Assembly (NCBI RefSeq): GCF_034670185.1
Contig: NZ_JAXMNY010000003.1
Location: 62,001 to 126,000 of the forward strand
Origin: Nisaea sp.
Lineage (GTDB): Bacteria > Pseudomonadota > Alphaproteobacteria > Thalassobaculales > Thalassobaculaceae
DNA: 64,000 bases
Reading direction: 5' to 3'
Below, one piece after another: positions 44,639 to 54,372 of this stretch. Each line of letters opens with the position of its first letter. Position 1 is the stretch's first letter. Both the position numbers and the translations under genes were made by a program. The notes beneath the pieces are model-generated. The model saw only the letters and a list, made by a program, of their open reading frames with translations, searched no databases and was not told the DNA's origin.

Positions 44639-47632
44639 ATGGGCATCGGCGGGCTCTACGCCATTGAGGCGACAGACGGTTTCGCCGACACCTTGGCGCG
44701 GGGGCTTTGGCAGGAGGCCGGTGAGGACCCGATGGTTCTTGCCCGGATGTCCGTCCTGGTGCCGACCCGCCGCGCGGTCCGGACTCTTCGCGAAAGCTTC
44801 CTTCGCCTCGGTAATGGCCGCCCGATGCTGTTGCCCTCGCTCCGGCCGGTCGGCGATATCGACGATGACGAAGCCGGGTTCAACGGGCTGGATGGGGCCG
44901 CCGCTGCTGGCGACCTGCCGCCCGCTATTCCGGGGCTGCGCCGTCAGCTTCTGCTGACCCAGCTGGTTCAGCGCTTTCTTGAACGGAAGGACAGCGGGAC
45001 CGCGATTCAGGCTGCGAGTGTCGATCATGCGACTTTGCTGGCAGGCGAACTCGCGGGCTTCCTCGATCAGGTCCACACCGAGCAGGTGCCCTATGAGGGC
45101 CTCGCAGGCCTTGCGAAGGAGCGTTACGCGTCGCACTGGCAGGAAGTGCTGGAGTTTCTGTCCATCGCCACCGAATTCTGGCCGGCGCTCTTGGCGGAGG
45201 AAGGAGCGGTGGAAGCACCGCTCCGGCATTCTGCTCTGGTTGATAGGCTATCGGCACGCTGGGCGGAACAGCCGCCGGAAGACCCCGTCATTGTCGCTGG
45301 CTCGACCGGTAGCATTCCAGCCACCGCACGCCTCATGGGCGCGGTGCTGGATCTGCCGCTCGGTGCCGTGGTGCTGCCGGGACTGGATCGGGATGCGGAT
45401 GAGGTAACCTGGGCCGCCATCGGGCAGGACCCGGGCCATGCCCAGCATGGATTGGCTCATCTCTTGAAGAGTCTTGGTCGCGACCGGTCGGACGTGCGCG
45501 AATGGCCGTCGCCCGGAGTCGGTGCGGTGCGGTCACCGCGCCGCCGGTTGATCCAGGAGACCCTGCGCCCGGCGGAAACGACGGAAGCCTGGCGACGGCT
45601 CCCGGAAGAACATACGGAGCTTCTCTCCGGCGGCATCGACGGTCTTTCCATGCTGGCCTGTCCCGGCCATCACGAGGAAGCGGAAACCATTGCCCTTATG
45701 CTGCGTGAGGCATTGGAGGACGAGACCCGGACGGCGGCCCTGGTGACGCCGGACCGGGTGCTGGCACGCCGGGTGAAGTCGGCGCTCCGGCGCTGGGATA
45801 TTGAGGTGGACGATTCCGCCGGGCAACCACTGGCCGCGACCGGTCCCATGACTTTCTGGCTGGCGACCGCCGAAATGGCGGCCAGCGGCTGCGCACCGGT
45901 GCCGCTGCTCGCTGCCCTGAAACATCCGCTTGCCGCAGGTGGCATGGAAACGCCGCGTTTCCGTCGCCGCGTGCGCACATTGGAGCGCAGCGTCTTGCGC
46001 GGACCGCGCCCTGCACCGGGCATCGAAGGCCTTCTGAATGCGGTGCGCTCTTCATACCCCGAAGAGGAACAGCAGGATGCACTCGGCTGGATTGACCGGC
46101 TGGCGCCGTCGGTCAGGCATTTTTCGGAGCTGCTGGACAGTGATGCGGTTTCCCTGATCGATCTGCTCTCCGCTCATAACGCCGTGGCTGAAGCGCTTGC
46201 GGCGACGGAGGAGGAAACTGGCGACCGCAGGCTTTGGGCTGGAGAGGCGGGCGAGGATGCGGCGAATTTTCTTGGAGAGCTGGTCGAAGCGGTCCGTGAT
46301 TTCCCGCCCATAGAGGGCCGGTCCTATGGCGCTTTCCTGGAGGCCCTGATGGTTGGCAGGGTACACCGGCCGCGTTACGGCACGCATCCGCGCCTCGCCA
46401 TTCTCGGTCCGCTCGAAGGCCGGTTGCAGCAGTTCGATCTGATGGTCCTCGGCGGCCTGAACGAGGGCACCTGGCCGCCGGATCCCGGCGCCGATCCCTG
46501 GATGAGCCGTCCCATGCGGGCCGAGTTCGGTCTGCCGTCGCCGGAGCGCCGTATTGGCCTCTCGGCGCACGATTTCCAGATGGCGGCATCTGCGCCGGAA
46601 GTGGTGCTGACGCGGGCCGAGCGGGTCGATGGTGCGCCGACGGTTGCCTCGCGCTGGTGGCTGCGCATGGAAACAGTTCTCCGGGCCTTGAGCTTGCAGG
46701 ACAAGATCAGCCGGCCGGTCTCTACCTATCCGCATTGGCAGCAAGCACTGGATGCGCCGAAAAAACTGGAGCCGGTTCGTCCTCCCGCGCCTTGTCCGCC
46801 GGTCGGTGTCCGGCCCCGGAAGTTCTCCGTCACTGAGATCGAAACCTGGGTGCGTGACCCCTATGCCATCTATGCCAAGCGTATCCTTGGCCTGAAAAGC
46901 CTGGATGAGCTCGACGAGGATCCGGGCGCTGCGGACCGGGGCACGATGATCCATGATTCGCTGGATCTTTTCGTCCGGGAGTTCCCGGAAGAACTTCCAC
47001 CAAAAGCCCTGGAACGTTTGCTGGAGATCGGCCGGGAGCAGTTCGCCCCGGCTATGCTCCGCCCCTCGGTGCACGCGTTCTGGTGGCCACGCTTCGAGCG
47101 GATCGCCGAATGGGTGATGGCGATGGACGGACCGCGCCGTGCCATGCTTTCCCGGATCTGGACCGAACGTAAAGGGCAGATCATGCTCCGCGGCCCTGTC
47201 GCACCGGTCGAGCTGACCTGCAAGGCGGACAGGATCGAGCGGCAGGCGGATGGCAGCTACGTCATTGTCGACTACAAAACCGGTGCACCGCCAACCGACA
47301 AGCAGGTCCGGGCCGGGCTCTCTCCGCAGCTTCCGCTGGAAGCGATGATGCTGGCCATGGACGGGTTCGAGGAAATTCCGGCAGGCGCCATCGGTGCGCT
47401 GGAATACTGGCGGCTGAGTGGGGGGGAGCCAGCAGGTGAGCGCAAACCCCTGAAAGGCAATCTTGAAGAGCTGATCGAGGAAGCAGAGGATGGTCTGCTG
47501 AAATTGATTGAGGCTTTCGATGATCCCGTGACGCCCTACCGTTCCCGCCCGGCCCCGGAACACGCGCCGCGCTATTCCGATTACGAGCATCTGGCCCGGG
47601 TCAAGGAATGGTCTGCGGCGGGGGAGGTTTAG
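44639..47632 (+). CDS. addB: Double-strand break repair protein AddB
   Basis: AddB is the inactivated-helicase/nuclease subunit of AddAB, which resects DNA ends for recombination and regulates at Chi-like sites. The 997-residue product is of alphaproteobacterial type: VLVPTRRAVRTLRESFLRLG near the start, LPSLRPVGDIDDDE, VAGSTGSIPATARLMGAVL, GPLEGRLQQFDLMVLGGLNE, LGLPSPERRIGLSAHDFQMA-like region (FGLPSPERRIGLSAHDF), and a C-terminal RecB-family nuclease domain (RGTMIHDSLDLFV, LTCKADRIERQADGSYVIVD, YKTGAPPTDKQV). The ATG at 44639 follows AAGGGAGA. It is separated from addA by three bases. Confidence 0.96.
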   Translation: MGIGGLYAIEATDGFADTLARGLWQEAGEDPMVLARMSVLVPTRRAVRTLRESFLRLGNGRPMLLPSLRPVGDIDDDEAGFNGLDGAAAAGDLPPAIPGLRRQLLLTQLVQRFLERKDSGTAIQAASVDHATLLAGELAGFLDQVHTEQVPYEGLAGLAKERYASHWQEVLEFLSIATEFWPALLAEEGAVEAPLRHSALVDRLSARWAEQPPEDPVIVAGSTGSIPATARLMGAVLDLPLGAVVLPGLDRDADEVTWAAIGQDPGHAQHGLAHLLKSLGRDRSDVREWPSPGVGAVRSPRRRLIQETLRPAETTEAWRRLPEEHTELLSGGIDGLSMLACPGHHEEAETIALMLREALEDETRTAALVTPDRVLARRVKSALRRWDIEVDDSAGQPLAATGPMTFWLATAEMAASGCAPVPLLAALKHPLAAGGMETPRFRRRVRTLERSVLRGPRPAPGIEGLLNAVRSSYPEEEQQDALGWIDRLAPSVRHFSELLDSDAVSLIDLLSAHNAVAEALAATEEETGDRRLWAGEAGEDAANFLGELVEAVRDFPPIEGRSYGAFLEALMVGRVHRPRYGTHPRLAILGPLEGRLQQFDLMVLGGLNEGTWPPDPGADPWMSRPMRAEFGLPSPERRIGLSAHDFQMAASAPEVVLTRAERVDGAPTVASRWWLRMETVLRALSLQDKISRPVSTYPHWQQALDAPKKLEPVRPPAPCPPVGVRPRKFSVTEIETWVRDPYAIYAKRILGLKSLDELDEDPGAADRGTMIHDSLDLFVREFPEELPPKALERLLEIGREQFAPAMLRPSVHAFWWPRFERIAEWVMAMDGPRRAMLSRIWTERKGQIMLRGPVAPVELTCKADRIERQADGSYVIVDYKTGAPPTDKQVRAGLSPQLPLEAMMLAMDGFEEIPAGAIGALEYWRLSGGEPAGERKPLKGNLEELIEEAEDGLLKLIEAFDDPVTPYRSRPAPEHAPRYSDYEHLARVKEWSAAGEV

Positions 47633-47635
47633 GTG

Positions 47636-50600
47636 ATGGCGGAGCATGATCCGAATGCGGTGATCGCCGAGGCGGACTTGGCTCAGCGCCGTGCCGCCGA
47701 TCCCGCCGCCTCGGTCTGGGTCGCGGCCTCTGCCGGAACCGGCAAGACCAAGGTGCTGACGGACCGGGTGCTGAACCTGCTGCTGGCGGGCGCCGATCCG
47801 GGCCGTATCCTCTGCCTGACCTTCACAAAGGCGGCGGCAGCGGAAATGTCCGCCCGGATATCCGCGAAGCTCTCCGAGTGGGCCGTCATCGGCGAGACGG
47901 CATTGACGGAGCAGCTCGAAAAATTGCTCGGACGGCAGCCGATGCAGGACCAGATCGCCCTTGCCCGGCGCCTCTTTGCCCGCACTCTTGACACACCGGG
48001 CGGCCTGAAGATCCAGACCATTCATGCTTTCTGCCAGGCCGTGCTGAAGCGCTTCCCCCTGGAGGCCGGTCTGCCGCCGCATTTCCAGGTAATGGATGAC
48101 CGGACGGCCGCCGAACGCCTCTCAGACGCCCGTGATCGGGTTCTGAATGCGGCGTCCGCCGCGCCAGAAAGCCCGCTCGGCGAGGCGCTCCGCCTGATCA
48201 ATCAGCGTTTCGCGGAAGAAACCTTCGACGGTCTCGTCTCAGAGCTGCTGATGGAGCGTGCCCGGCTTGGCCGTTTCTTCGAAGGCATCGGCGGGCCGGG
48301 ACAGATCACACCGGCCCTGCTCGCCCATCTCGATCTGCCGGAGGGGGAAAGCCGGGAGAGCGTGATGCGGAACGCGGTGTCCGACACAGCGTTCGATGCC
48401 GTCGGCCTGCGCCGCGCCATGGAGGCTCTTTCCGGCAGCAGCAAGACGGACGTGGACCGGGCGGAAAACCTTGCGACGTTCCTGGCATCTGACCCGGATA
48501 CCCGGATCGATCTCTTCGAGAGTTACGGCTCGGTCTTCCTCACTGGTGACGGTGATATGCGGAAGCGGCTGGCCACGAAGAAAGCCGTCGAAGCCTTTAC
48601 CGATATCGAGACTGTCATGGCGCGGGAGGCAGAACGCCTGATCGCTGTGCGCCAACTGCTGAACACCATCGGGCTGGCGGAGCGAACGGCCGCCGTGCTG
48701 CGCATCGCTTCCGCCGTACTTAAGGAGTACGAAGGAGGAAAGCGGCGCGGGGCGCTGGTGGATTTTGAGGATCTCGTCGCTACCGTTTGCGAATTGTTGC
48801 GCCGCCCCGGTGTGGCTGCCTGGGTGCTGTTCAAACTGGATGGAGGGCTCGACCACATCCTGATCGACGAAGCGCAGGACACTAACCCGGAGCAATGGGA
48901 TGTGGTCCGTGCCCTGACCGAGGAATTCTTCTCCGGTGAAGGCGCCTATGAGGAGGTGCGTGGGGCCGGGCGCAGCATTTTTGCTGTGGGTGACGTCAAA
49001 CAATCGATCTTCAGTTTTCAGCGGGCCGACCCGGAGGGCTTCCTTCGTATGCGCCGGCATTTCGCGGCACGGGTGGAGACTGCTTCCAAGAGCTGGGCTT
49101 CGGTCGATCTCGAAGTGTCTTTCCGCTCGGGCGCCGCCGTGCTCGGGCTGGTCGACCGCCTGTTCAATAGCCGTCCCGCCGCCGAGGGTGTGCTGGAGGC
49201 AGGTGCGGATGGCGAGTTTCTGTCGATCCGGCATGGTGTTTCCCGCAGCGGCGATGCCAGCCTGGTTGAGCTCTGGCCGCCGTTCGAGCCGGTGGAGAGC
49301 GAGGATGAAGGCGCTTGGGCCGTGCCGGTCACCCAGCGCGGTCTCGACAACCCGGCCTCCCGTCTCGCCGGTGCCATCGCCGGGCGCATTCACCAGTGGA
49401 TCGACCGGGGCGAAATCCTGGCTTCAAAAGGACGACCGGTCGGGCCCGGCGATATCATGATTCTGGTGCGCCGCCGAGGTGGCTTCGTGCATGAGATGGT
49501 GCGTGCCCTGAAGGAACGCGATATCGACGTTGCGGGTGTCGACCGCATGGTGCTGAGTGACCAGATCGCGGTCATGGACCTGATCGCGCTCGGCCGATTC
49601 CTGCTGCTGCCGGATGATGATCTGACCCTGGCGACAGTGCTGAAAAGCCCGCTGATCGGACTCGATGAGGACGAGCTGTTCGATCTCGCCCATGGCCGCA
49701 AGGAGCATCGGCTCTGGCGCGAGTTGCGCCGCCGGGCGCCGGAAAACGTGTCATTCGCCCGCGCCGATCGGCTGCTGTCGTCCTACCTCGCCCGAACTGA
49801 CACCACACCGCCCTATGAGCTTTTCGCCGGCATTCTGGCCGAGGGCGAGCCTAGTGGCCGGCGCCGCATCCTCGAAAGGCTTGGCATTGAGGCCGCCGAT
49901 CCCTTGGACGAGTTCCTGGCGCAGGCGCTGGAATATGAGCGCGGCCATGTTGCCTCCCTGCAGGGCTTCCTGCATTGGCTGGAAGCGTCCGAGAGCGATA
50001 TCAAGCGGGATATGGAAGGCGGCGAGGGTGGCCGTGTCCGGGTGATGACCGTGCATGGCTCGAAAGGCCTGCAGGCCCCCATCGTTTTCATGCCGGACAC
50101 GCTGCAGCTTCCACGCGGCACGGCGAAGATTCTCTGGGGCGAGCGGGAGGACGGCGTGCCGGTGCCTCTCTGTGCTCCGGCCAAGCCTGAGGATGCACCC
50201 GCCAGCACGGCGGCGAAGGAAGGGGCGGAGCGCAAGCGGAACGAGGAATACCGCCGTCTGCTCTATGTCGCGATGACGCGGGCGGAGGACCGGCTTTATG
50301 TCGGCGGCTGGGCGACAAAACAGCGGGCGCCGGAAGGCAACTGGTACGAGTTGATCCGAAATGCGTTGAGCGAGATGGCAACGCCAGTGGAAGATCCCGT
50401 CGTTTCCGGAGCTGCCGGGTCCGACCTGCCGGTGCTGCGCTATGAGACGCCGCAGGAGCGGACGGTGGAAGCAAAGGCTACGGAGGCGGCTAAGGTCTCC
50501 GAGAAGCCGCCATTGCCGCTCTGGGCGCTGGCACAGCCCGCGCCGGAGCCGGTACCGCCGCGTCCTCTGATGCCGTCCCGTCCGAGCGAGCAGGAGCCGG

Positions 50601-51157
50601 CCACCCGCTCGCCGCTCTCTGCGGCCGACGAAGGCCGGTTCAAGCGTGGGCAGTTGTTGCATCGTTTGCTTCAGGTACTGCCTGATCTTCCCGCCGAAAG
50701 GCGCAAGGAGGCAGGACTGGCATTCCTGCAGCGTCCCGTTCACGGGCTCGCGCCGGGGCTTGCCGCGCGTTATGTCAACGAGATCATGACCGTGCTGGAA
50801 CATCCGGACTGGGCCGGACTGTTCGCACCGGGCTCACGCGCGGAAGTGCCGATTGTCGGACAGGTCGGGACCGGGGGGAGCGAGGTGACGGTAGTCTCGG
50901 GGCAGATTGACCGTCTGCTGGTCGAGGAGGGCCGGGTGACGGTGGTTGATTTCAAGACCAACCGGCCGCCGCCGGAACGGCTGGAGGACGTGCCGGTAAC
51001 CTATTTGAAGCAGATGGCAGCTTATCGGGCGCTGCTTGCCCGAATGTTCGAAGGCTGTGAGGTACGATGCCTTTTGCTCTGGACGGACGGGCCGTTTCTG
51101 ACCGATTTGCCGGGTGATTTGCTCGACGGATATGGTCCGGGCTCCGTCGCTGGGTAA
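47636..51157 (+). CDS. addA: Double-strand break repair helicase AddA
   Basis: AddA is the UvrD-type helicase and nuclease subunit of AddAB. The 1173 residues have Walker A in AASAGTGKTKVLTDRVLNLL, LCLTFTKAAAAEMSARI, Walker B in HILIDEAQDTNPEQWDVV, FAVGDVKQSIFSFQRADPEG, helicase motifs V-VI (VMTVHGSKGLQAPIVFMPDT, RRLLYVAMTRAEDRLYVGGW), and a C-terminal RecB nuclease motif (IDRLLVEEGRVTVVDFKTNR). GTG at 47633 and ATG at 47636 are adjacent; both are compatible with GGAGG. This is the last gene of the divL-to-addA run before a separate trxA promoter. Confidence 0.96.
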   Translation: MAEHDPNAVIAEADLAQRRAADPAASVWVAASAGTGKTKVLTDRVLNLLLAGADPGRILCLTFTKAAAAEMSARISAKLSEWAVIGETALTEQLEKLLGRQPMQDQIALARRLFARTLDTPGGLKIQTIHAFCQAVLKRFPLEAGLPPHFQVMDDRTAAERLSDARDRVLNAASAAPESPLGEALRLINQRFAEETFDGLVSELLMERARLGRFFEGIGGPGQITPALLAHLDLPEGESRESVMRNAVSDTAFDAVGLRRAMEALSGSSKTDVDRAENLATFLASDPDTRIDLFESYGSVFLTGDGDMRKRLATKKAVEAFTDIETVMAREAERLIAVRQLLNTIGLAERTAAVLRIASAVLKEYEGGKRRGALVDFEDLVATVCELLRRPGVAAWVLFKLDGGLDHILIDEAQDTNPEQWDVVRALTEEFFSGEGAYEEVRGAGRSIFAVGDVKQSIFSFQRADPEGFLRMRRHFAARVETASKSWASVDLEVSFRSGAAVLGLVDRLFNSRPAAEGVLEAGADGEFLSIRHGVSRSGDASLVELWPPFEPVESEDEGAWAVPVTQRGLDNPASRLAGAIAGRIHQWIDRGEILASKGRPVGPGDIMILVRRRGGFVHEMVRALKERDIDVAGVDRMVLSDQIAVMDLIALGRFLLLPDDDLTLATVLKSPLIGLDEDELFDLAHGRKEHRLWRELRRRAPENVSFARADRLLSSYLARTDTTPPYELFAGILAEGEPSGRRRILERLGIEAADPLDEFLAQALEYERGHVASLQGFLHWLEASESDIKRDMEGGEGGRVRVMTVHGSKGLQAPIVFMPDTLQLPRGTAKILWGEREDGVPVPLCAPAKPEDAPASTAAKEGAERKRNEEYRRLLYVAMTRAEDRLYVGGWATKQRAPEGNWYELIRNALSEMATPVEDPVVSGAAGSDLPVLRYETPQERTVEAKATEAAKVSEKPPLPLWALAQPAPEPVPPRPLMPSRPSEQEPATRSPLSAADEGRFKRGQLLHRLLQVLPDLPAERRKEAGLAFLQRPVHGLAPGLAARYVNEIMTVLEHPDWAGLFAPGSRAEVPIVGQVGTGGSEVTVVSGQIDRLLVEEGRVTVVDFKTNRPPPERLEDVPVTYLKQMAAYRALLARMFEGCEVRCLLLWTDGPFLTDLPGDLLDGYGPGSVAG

Positions 51158-51205
51158 GGCAGCCTTTGATTTCATTCCGGAAATTTGAACGCGACACCCG
51201 TTGCC

Positions 51206-51234
51206 TTGACGCGGGTGTTCCGGCTTCCTAGATT
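51206..51234 (+). promoter_or_regulatory. Sigma-70 promoter of trxA
   Basis: TTGACG (51206-51211), a 17-base spacer, and TAGATT (51229-51234) form a close match to the vegetative consensus, about 60 bases before the trxA ATG. An inverted repeat CACCCG/CGGGTG (51195-51200, 51212-51217) encloses the -35 hexamer and could be an operator. Confidence 0.65.
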
Positions 51235-51292
51235 CACTGTCCATGCGAGGGTCGAGCCCGGCATGTGAGATGAGTCAAACGAGGATTGCCCC

Positions 51293-51613
51293 ATGTCGAC
51301 GGTTAAAGTCACCGACTCCAGCTTTTCCGACAGCGTTCTGAATTCCGACAAACCGGTTCTGGTCGATTTCTGGGCCGAATGGTGCGGCCCCTGCAAGGCC
51401 ATTGCCCCGGCTCTTGAGGAAATGGCGCAGTCGATGGGTGATCGGGTTACCGTCGCCAAGATCAATATCGACGAAAACCCGCAGATACCGCAGCAATACG
51501 GCGTCCGTGGCATCCCGACCCTGATCCTGTTCAAGGACGGCCAGGTTGCCGCGACCAAGATGGGCGCGATGCCGAAAGCACAGCTTCAGCAGTGGGTCGA
51601 CGAAGCGCTCTGA
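51293..51613 (+). CDS. trxA: Thioredoxin 1
   Basis: A 106-residue cytoplasmic thioredoxin, the general disulphide reductant. The active site is [19 protein letters not shown] with Cys31 and Cys34; [20 protein letters not shown] has the conserved cis-proline. No signal peptide. It has its own promoter and ends in an intrinsic terminator. Placement after addA is the usual alphaproteobacterial order as I recall it. Confidence 0.98.
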   Translation: MSTVKVTDSSFSDSVLNSDKPVLVDFWAEWCGPCKAIAPALEEMAQSMGDRVTVAKINIDENPQIPQQYGVRGIPTLILFKDGQVAATKMGAMPKAQLQQWVDEAL

Positions 51614-51643
51614 CGCAAATCAACAGACCAGACTCAAGAAACG

Positions 51644-51669
51644 GGCGCCTTGAAGGCGCCTGTTTTTTT
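51644..51669 (+). terminator. Intrinsic terminator after trxA
   Basis: GGCGCCT and AGGCGCC form a perfect 7-base-pair stem around TGA (51644-51660), followed directly by TG and seven T residues (51663-51669). It lies 30 bases after the trxA stop and also faces the 3' end of the convergent PAS gene. Confidence 0.9.
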
Positions 51670-51685
51670 ATGTGTAGCTGGATGC

Positions 51686-52231
51686 TCAGGTGCTTTCTCG
51701 CCCGCCGAAAATGGAGAAACTGCCGATCTGTTTTTTCGGGGTGTCCTGTTCGACGACGACAATCAGGAGCACGAATTGGTCGATCGCCGATCCGTGGGAG
51801 CTGTAGGGCAGGATCAGACGATCGTAGCGTAGGCTGCTGCTTCCATCGCCGATGGGATAAACCCGCTGGGAAAAGTGGGCTTGCCCGTTCTCCACGATCT
51901 CAAGATAGGTCTGGTTCGCTGTCTCGAGATAGCTTCCTTCATAGAGTTCCTCGAAACTCTTGCCGGTCGGGTCTCGTCCCGCCCGCCTGACGATTTCGGT
52001 CCCTGCAAGGCGATAACGGAAGATCGGGGCGTCCTTCGTGCCGCTCCGTTCGATGATCGCCATGCGAGGCATCGAGCGGTGAAAGGTGAGCGGATCGAAA
52101 CTGCCGCGTAGGGGGACCTTCTCGCCGCTCCTATTCTCAGCCCAATGATCGAACAGTGCTCGATGTTCCGGGTGAGTCAGGAGTGAGGCGTCCGCTACGG
52201 AGCTGGCATAATGTCGTTCGTCGTTCGGCAT
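51686..52231 (-). CDS. PAS_5-type single-domain sensory protein
   Basis: A 181-residue protein with the clearest PAS_5 signature of the three in the window: RALFDHWAENRSGEKVPLRG, FDPLTFHRSMPRMAIIERSG, then FRYRLAGTEIVRRAGRDPTG, which contains the diagnostic FRYRLxGT. A strand-rich C-terminal half (LRYDRLILPYSSHGSAIDQF, VLLIVVVEQDTP) completes the fold. No membrane segment or effector domain. It is flanked on its 5' side by a 355-base AT-rich gap. Confidence 0.85.
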   Translation of the reverse strand: MPNDERHYASSVADASLLTHPEHRALFDHWAENRSGEKVPLRGSFDPLTFHRSMPRMAIIERSGTKDAPIFRYRLAGTEIVRRAGRDPTGKSFEELYEGSYLETANQTYLEIVENGQAHFSQRVYPIGDGSSSLRYDRLILPYSSHGSAIDQFVLLIVVVEQDTPKKQIGSFSIFGGREST

Positions 52232-52586
52232 AAAGGCGCCAAAAAAAGTAAAACTAATATTTCTATTTTCGTACCAAGAATAAGTGAAGGAAGTCTTTCG
52301 ACAAGCTTAAATTGATAGGGTGGCGCGAAACGTTAATGTCTTTGGGTTTTCTAAAATTGAATCTGAATTATCAGTAGTGGCGGGATGGCAACGATTCCAA
52401 ACTCTATTGCGGACTTTGAGTGCGTGTCTCCTTGTCGAGGTGACGCAATATAATATTCATTAGCGCTTCAGTTTTCCGAATGATTCGTCGCCAATTGGTA
52501 TGTGAGCGCCAAAGGTTTTAGCTAGAGCTCCAATAAGCTGATAGAACCTGGTCCTTCACGACATTGCCGGTCAGGTGACGTAAGGT
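52232..52586. other. AT-rich intergenic region without detectable gene
   Basis: These 355 bases separate the PAS gene from the cupin gene (both on the minus strand) and are visibly lower in GC than the surroundings. I find no open frame with a ribosome binding site, no stable hairpin with U-run, and no tRNA-like fold. The left end (GGCGCCAAAAAAAGT at about 52231-52245) forms the leader of the PAS gene. It could hide a small RNA, which I cannot support from the sequence. Confidence 0.4.
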
Positions 52587-52970
52587 TCAATCGCCCGCGT
52601 CGAGGAACTGGTTCGGCTTGTGGAAGATGCTGAGCATGAGCGCGCCCTCCGGGGCACGCGCGACATGTCTGCTGCCCGTCGGCCGCCAGGCGTACTCTCC
52701 CGGGCCGATCGACCCTTGCTCGTCCTCGAGGCGGCCTTCAAGCATATAGGTCTGCTCGATCTCGACATGTTCATGGAAGGGGAGAACCGCTCCGGGCTCC
52801 CAGCGGAAGAGCGCCGTCATCAGGCCGGTCTCTTTGTCCTCCATCAAAATCTTCATGTCGACGCCTTCGAAGCGCGTCGGAGTCCAGGACAACCGCTCCG
52901 GGTCCACCATCCGCGAGTCGAGAGGTCCCAGCCCCGCATGGTCGGGATAGTTCGGCGTTTCGATAGCCAT
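52587..52970 (-). CDS. ChrR-like cupin domain protein
   Basis: A 127-residue single cupin. WEPGAVLPFHEHVEIEQTYM gives the first metal motif with two His and a Glu, and GPGEYAWRPTGSRHVARAPE the second with a His. LEGRLEDEQGS lies between. This resembles the ChrR-type anti-sigma/quercetinase cupins annotated only as cupin domain proteins. The function is unknown; an oxygenase or a metal-dependent sensor are options. The ATG at 52970 has GGAGG 8 bases upstream. It lies 84 bases downstream of panC on the same strand. Confidence 0.82.
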   Translation of the reverse strand: MAIETPNYPDHAGLGPLDSRMVDPERLSWTPTRFEGVDMKILMEDKETGLMTALFRWEPGAVLPFHEHVEIEQTYMLEGRLEDEQGSIGPGEYAWRPTGSRHVARAPEGALMLSIFHKPNQFLDAGD

Positions 52971-53054
52971 TGTGCTTCCTCCTCTTTGTTCGCTTGTTCG
53001 CGACTTTGAGGATGGAAGCATACCGCAAACGAACAGCGTGTGGCGCGAGTCCGA

Positions 53055-53891
53055 TCAGATCCCGAGATTGTCGATCAGACGGCAGTTGCCCAGCAGGGCG
53101 GCGGCGAAGATCCGTAAATTCTCCGCAGGTGCTTCCGCGGGGGCGAAACTGTCCTGATTGCGAATGTCGATATAGATCACGTCGTCGAAACCGGCCGCGA
53201 GGACGTCTTCACGCGCTTTGGCCGCTGCGGCGCGCGGGTTGGCCCCGGCGTGGACCGCCTCGGCCGCCGCGATCATGGCGCGGTGAAGGGCCGGGGCGAT
53301 GTCCCTTTGTTCCGGATCGAGATAGGCATTGCGCGAGGACAAGGCCAGACCATCGGCTTCACGGACCGTCGGCGCCCCGAGAATCTCGATCGGCAGATCC
53401 AGATCGCGGGCCATTGTTCGGATCACGGTCAGTTGCTGGAAGTCTTTCTCGCCGAAAATAGCGATGTCCGGAAGCGACTGGATCAGGAGCTTGGAGACCA
53501 CGGTCGCCACCCCGGTGAAGAAGCCCGGCCGGCTCGCCCCTTCCATGACCTCGGAGATGTCGTGCACAATGACTTCTGTCTTGTAGCCGGTGCCATACAT
53601 CTCGCCTGGATCCGGCATATAGACGGCATCGCAGCCCGCGGACCTGAATTTGGCGAGATCGCCTTCCTCGTCACGAGGATAGGTCTCGAAATCCTCGTTC
53701 GGGCCGAACTGGCGCGGATTGACGAAGATTGTGGCGACACAGCGCTCGGCCCGTTCCAGACCAAGCCGGACCAGTGACAGGTGGCCTTCATGCACGGCCC
53801 CCATGGTCGGTGTCAGAGCGACTGTCTCGCCTGCGCGCTGCCACGCGGCCACCTGCGCGCGGAGCGCGGCTTTAGTGCGTATGACATCCAT
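53055..53891 (-). CDS. panC: Pantothenate synthetase
   Basis: PanC joins pantoate and beta-alanine with ATP to form pantothenate, the vitamin precursor of coenzyme A. The 278 residues include VALTPTMGAVHEGHLSLVRL (HIGH-type motif as HEGH), IFVNPRQFGPNEDFETYPRD, FFTGVATVVSKLL, FGEKDFQQLTVIRTM and LALSSRNAYLDPEQR. Full length. panB is not adjacent on either side. The upstream 236 bases before tRNA-Phe contain no gene I can support. Confidence 0.96.
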   Translation of the reverse strand: MDVIRTKAALRAQVAAWQRAGETVALTPTMGAVHEGHLSLVRLGLERAERCVATIFVNPRQFGPNEDFETYPRDEEGDLAKFRSAGCDAVYMPDPGEMYGTGYKTEVIVHDISEVMEGASRPGFFTGVATVVSKLLIQSLPDIAIFGEKDFQQLTVIRTMARDLDLPIEILGAPTVREADGLALSSRNAYLDPEQRDIAPALHRAMIAAAEAVHAGANPRAAAAKAREDVLAAGFDDVIYIDIRNQDSFAPAEAPAENLRIFAAALLGNCRLIDNLGI

Positions 53892-54127
53892 TTCCTACTC
53901 CTTCGTCTCCGGGGATCCGGCATGGATGTTCTCTTGACCCGGAAATCCAAGCTTTCCAACAGTTATGCTGCGATGCGGAAAAATCGGGCGTAGAAAATCT
54001 CCGACACGGCAACCGTTGCTGACTCAAGTTGTGCGAGGAATACGCGGATGCCGCGAAGCCGCTGGAGGCGACGCGCTATACGAGCTTGATTTTGCGTAGA
54101 TGATTTTGGCGATGGGGAAGGGGGAAG

Positions 54128-54203
54128 TGGTGCCCAGGGGCGGATTCGAACCACCGACACGCGGATTTTCAATCCGCTGCTCTACCAACTGAGCTACCTG
54201 GGC
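54128..54203 (-). tRNA. tRNA-Phe (GAA)
   Basis: On the minus strand, the sequence from 54203 folds into a standard cloverleaf: acceptor arm GCCCAGG pairing with CCTGGGC, D-arm with GCTCAGTTGGTAGAGC, an anticodon stem GCGGA/TCCGC with loop TTGAAAA giving the GAA anticodon, and a T-arm with GGTTCGAATCC. The CCA end is encoded (54130-54128). Confidence 0.97.
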
Positions 54204-54252
54204 ACACTGTCGATGCCGCTGCGCAAGCGCCGCAGAACCGACGAGAGGCAGG

Positions 54253-54281
54253 TGTATAGAAGATATCTTTGGGGCTGTCCA
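54253..54281 (-). promoter_or_regulatory. Promoter of tRNA-Phe
   Basis: Read on the minus strand, TGGACA (54281-54276), 17 bases, then TATACA (54258-54253) form a strong vegetative promoter about 50 bases before the mature tRNA 5' end. No other gene on this strand would use it. Confidence 0.6.
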
Positions 54282-54372
54282 GCGCCCAATAAGTGCTTTT
54301 TTTCGTGGCCCGCTTGATGGCGCGGCACATCGGCGCTATCCAAGGATCAGCTTGCCGGGGAGTGGCGTATCG

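Noticed and set aside
46052..48082. 676-codon minus-strand open frame
   Set aside because: It is antisense to addB and the start of addA, both of which have clear motifs; no domain is visible in the shadow frame.
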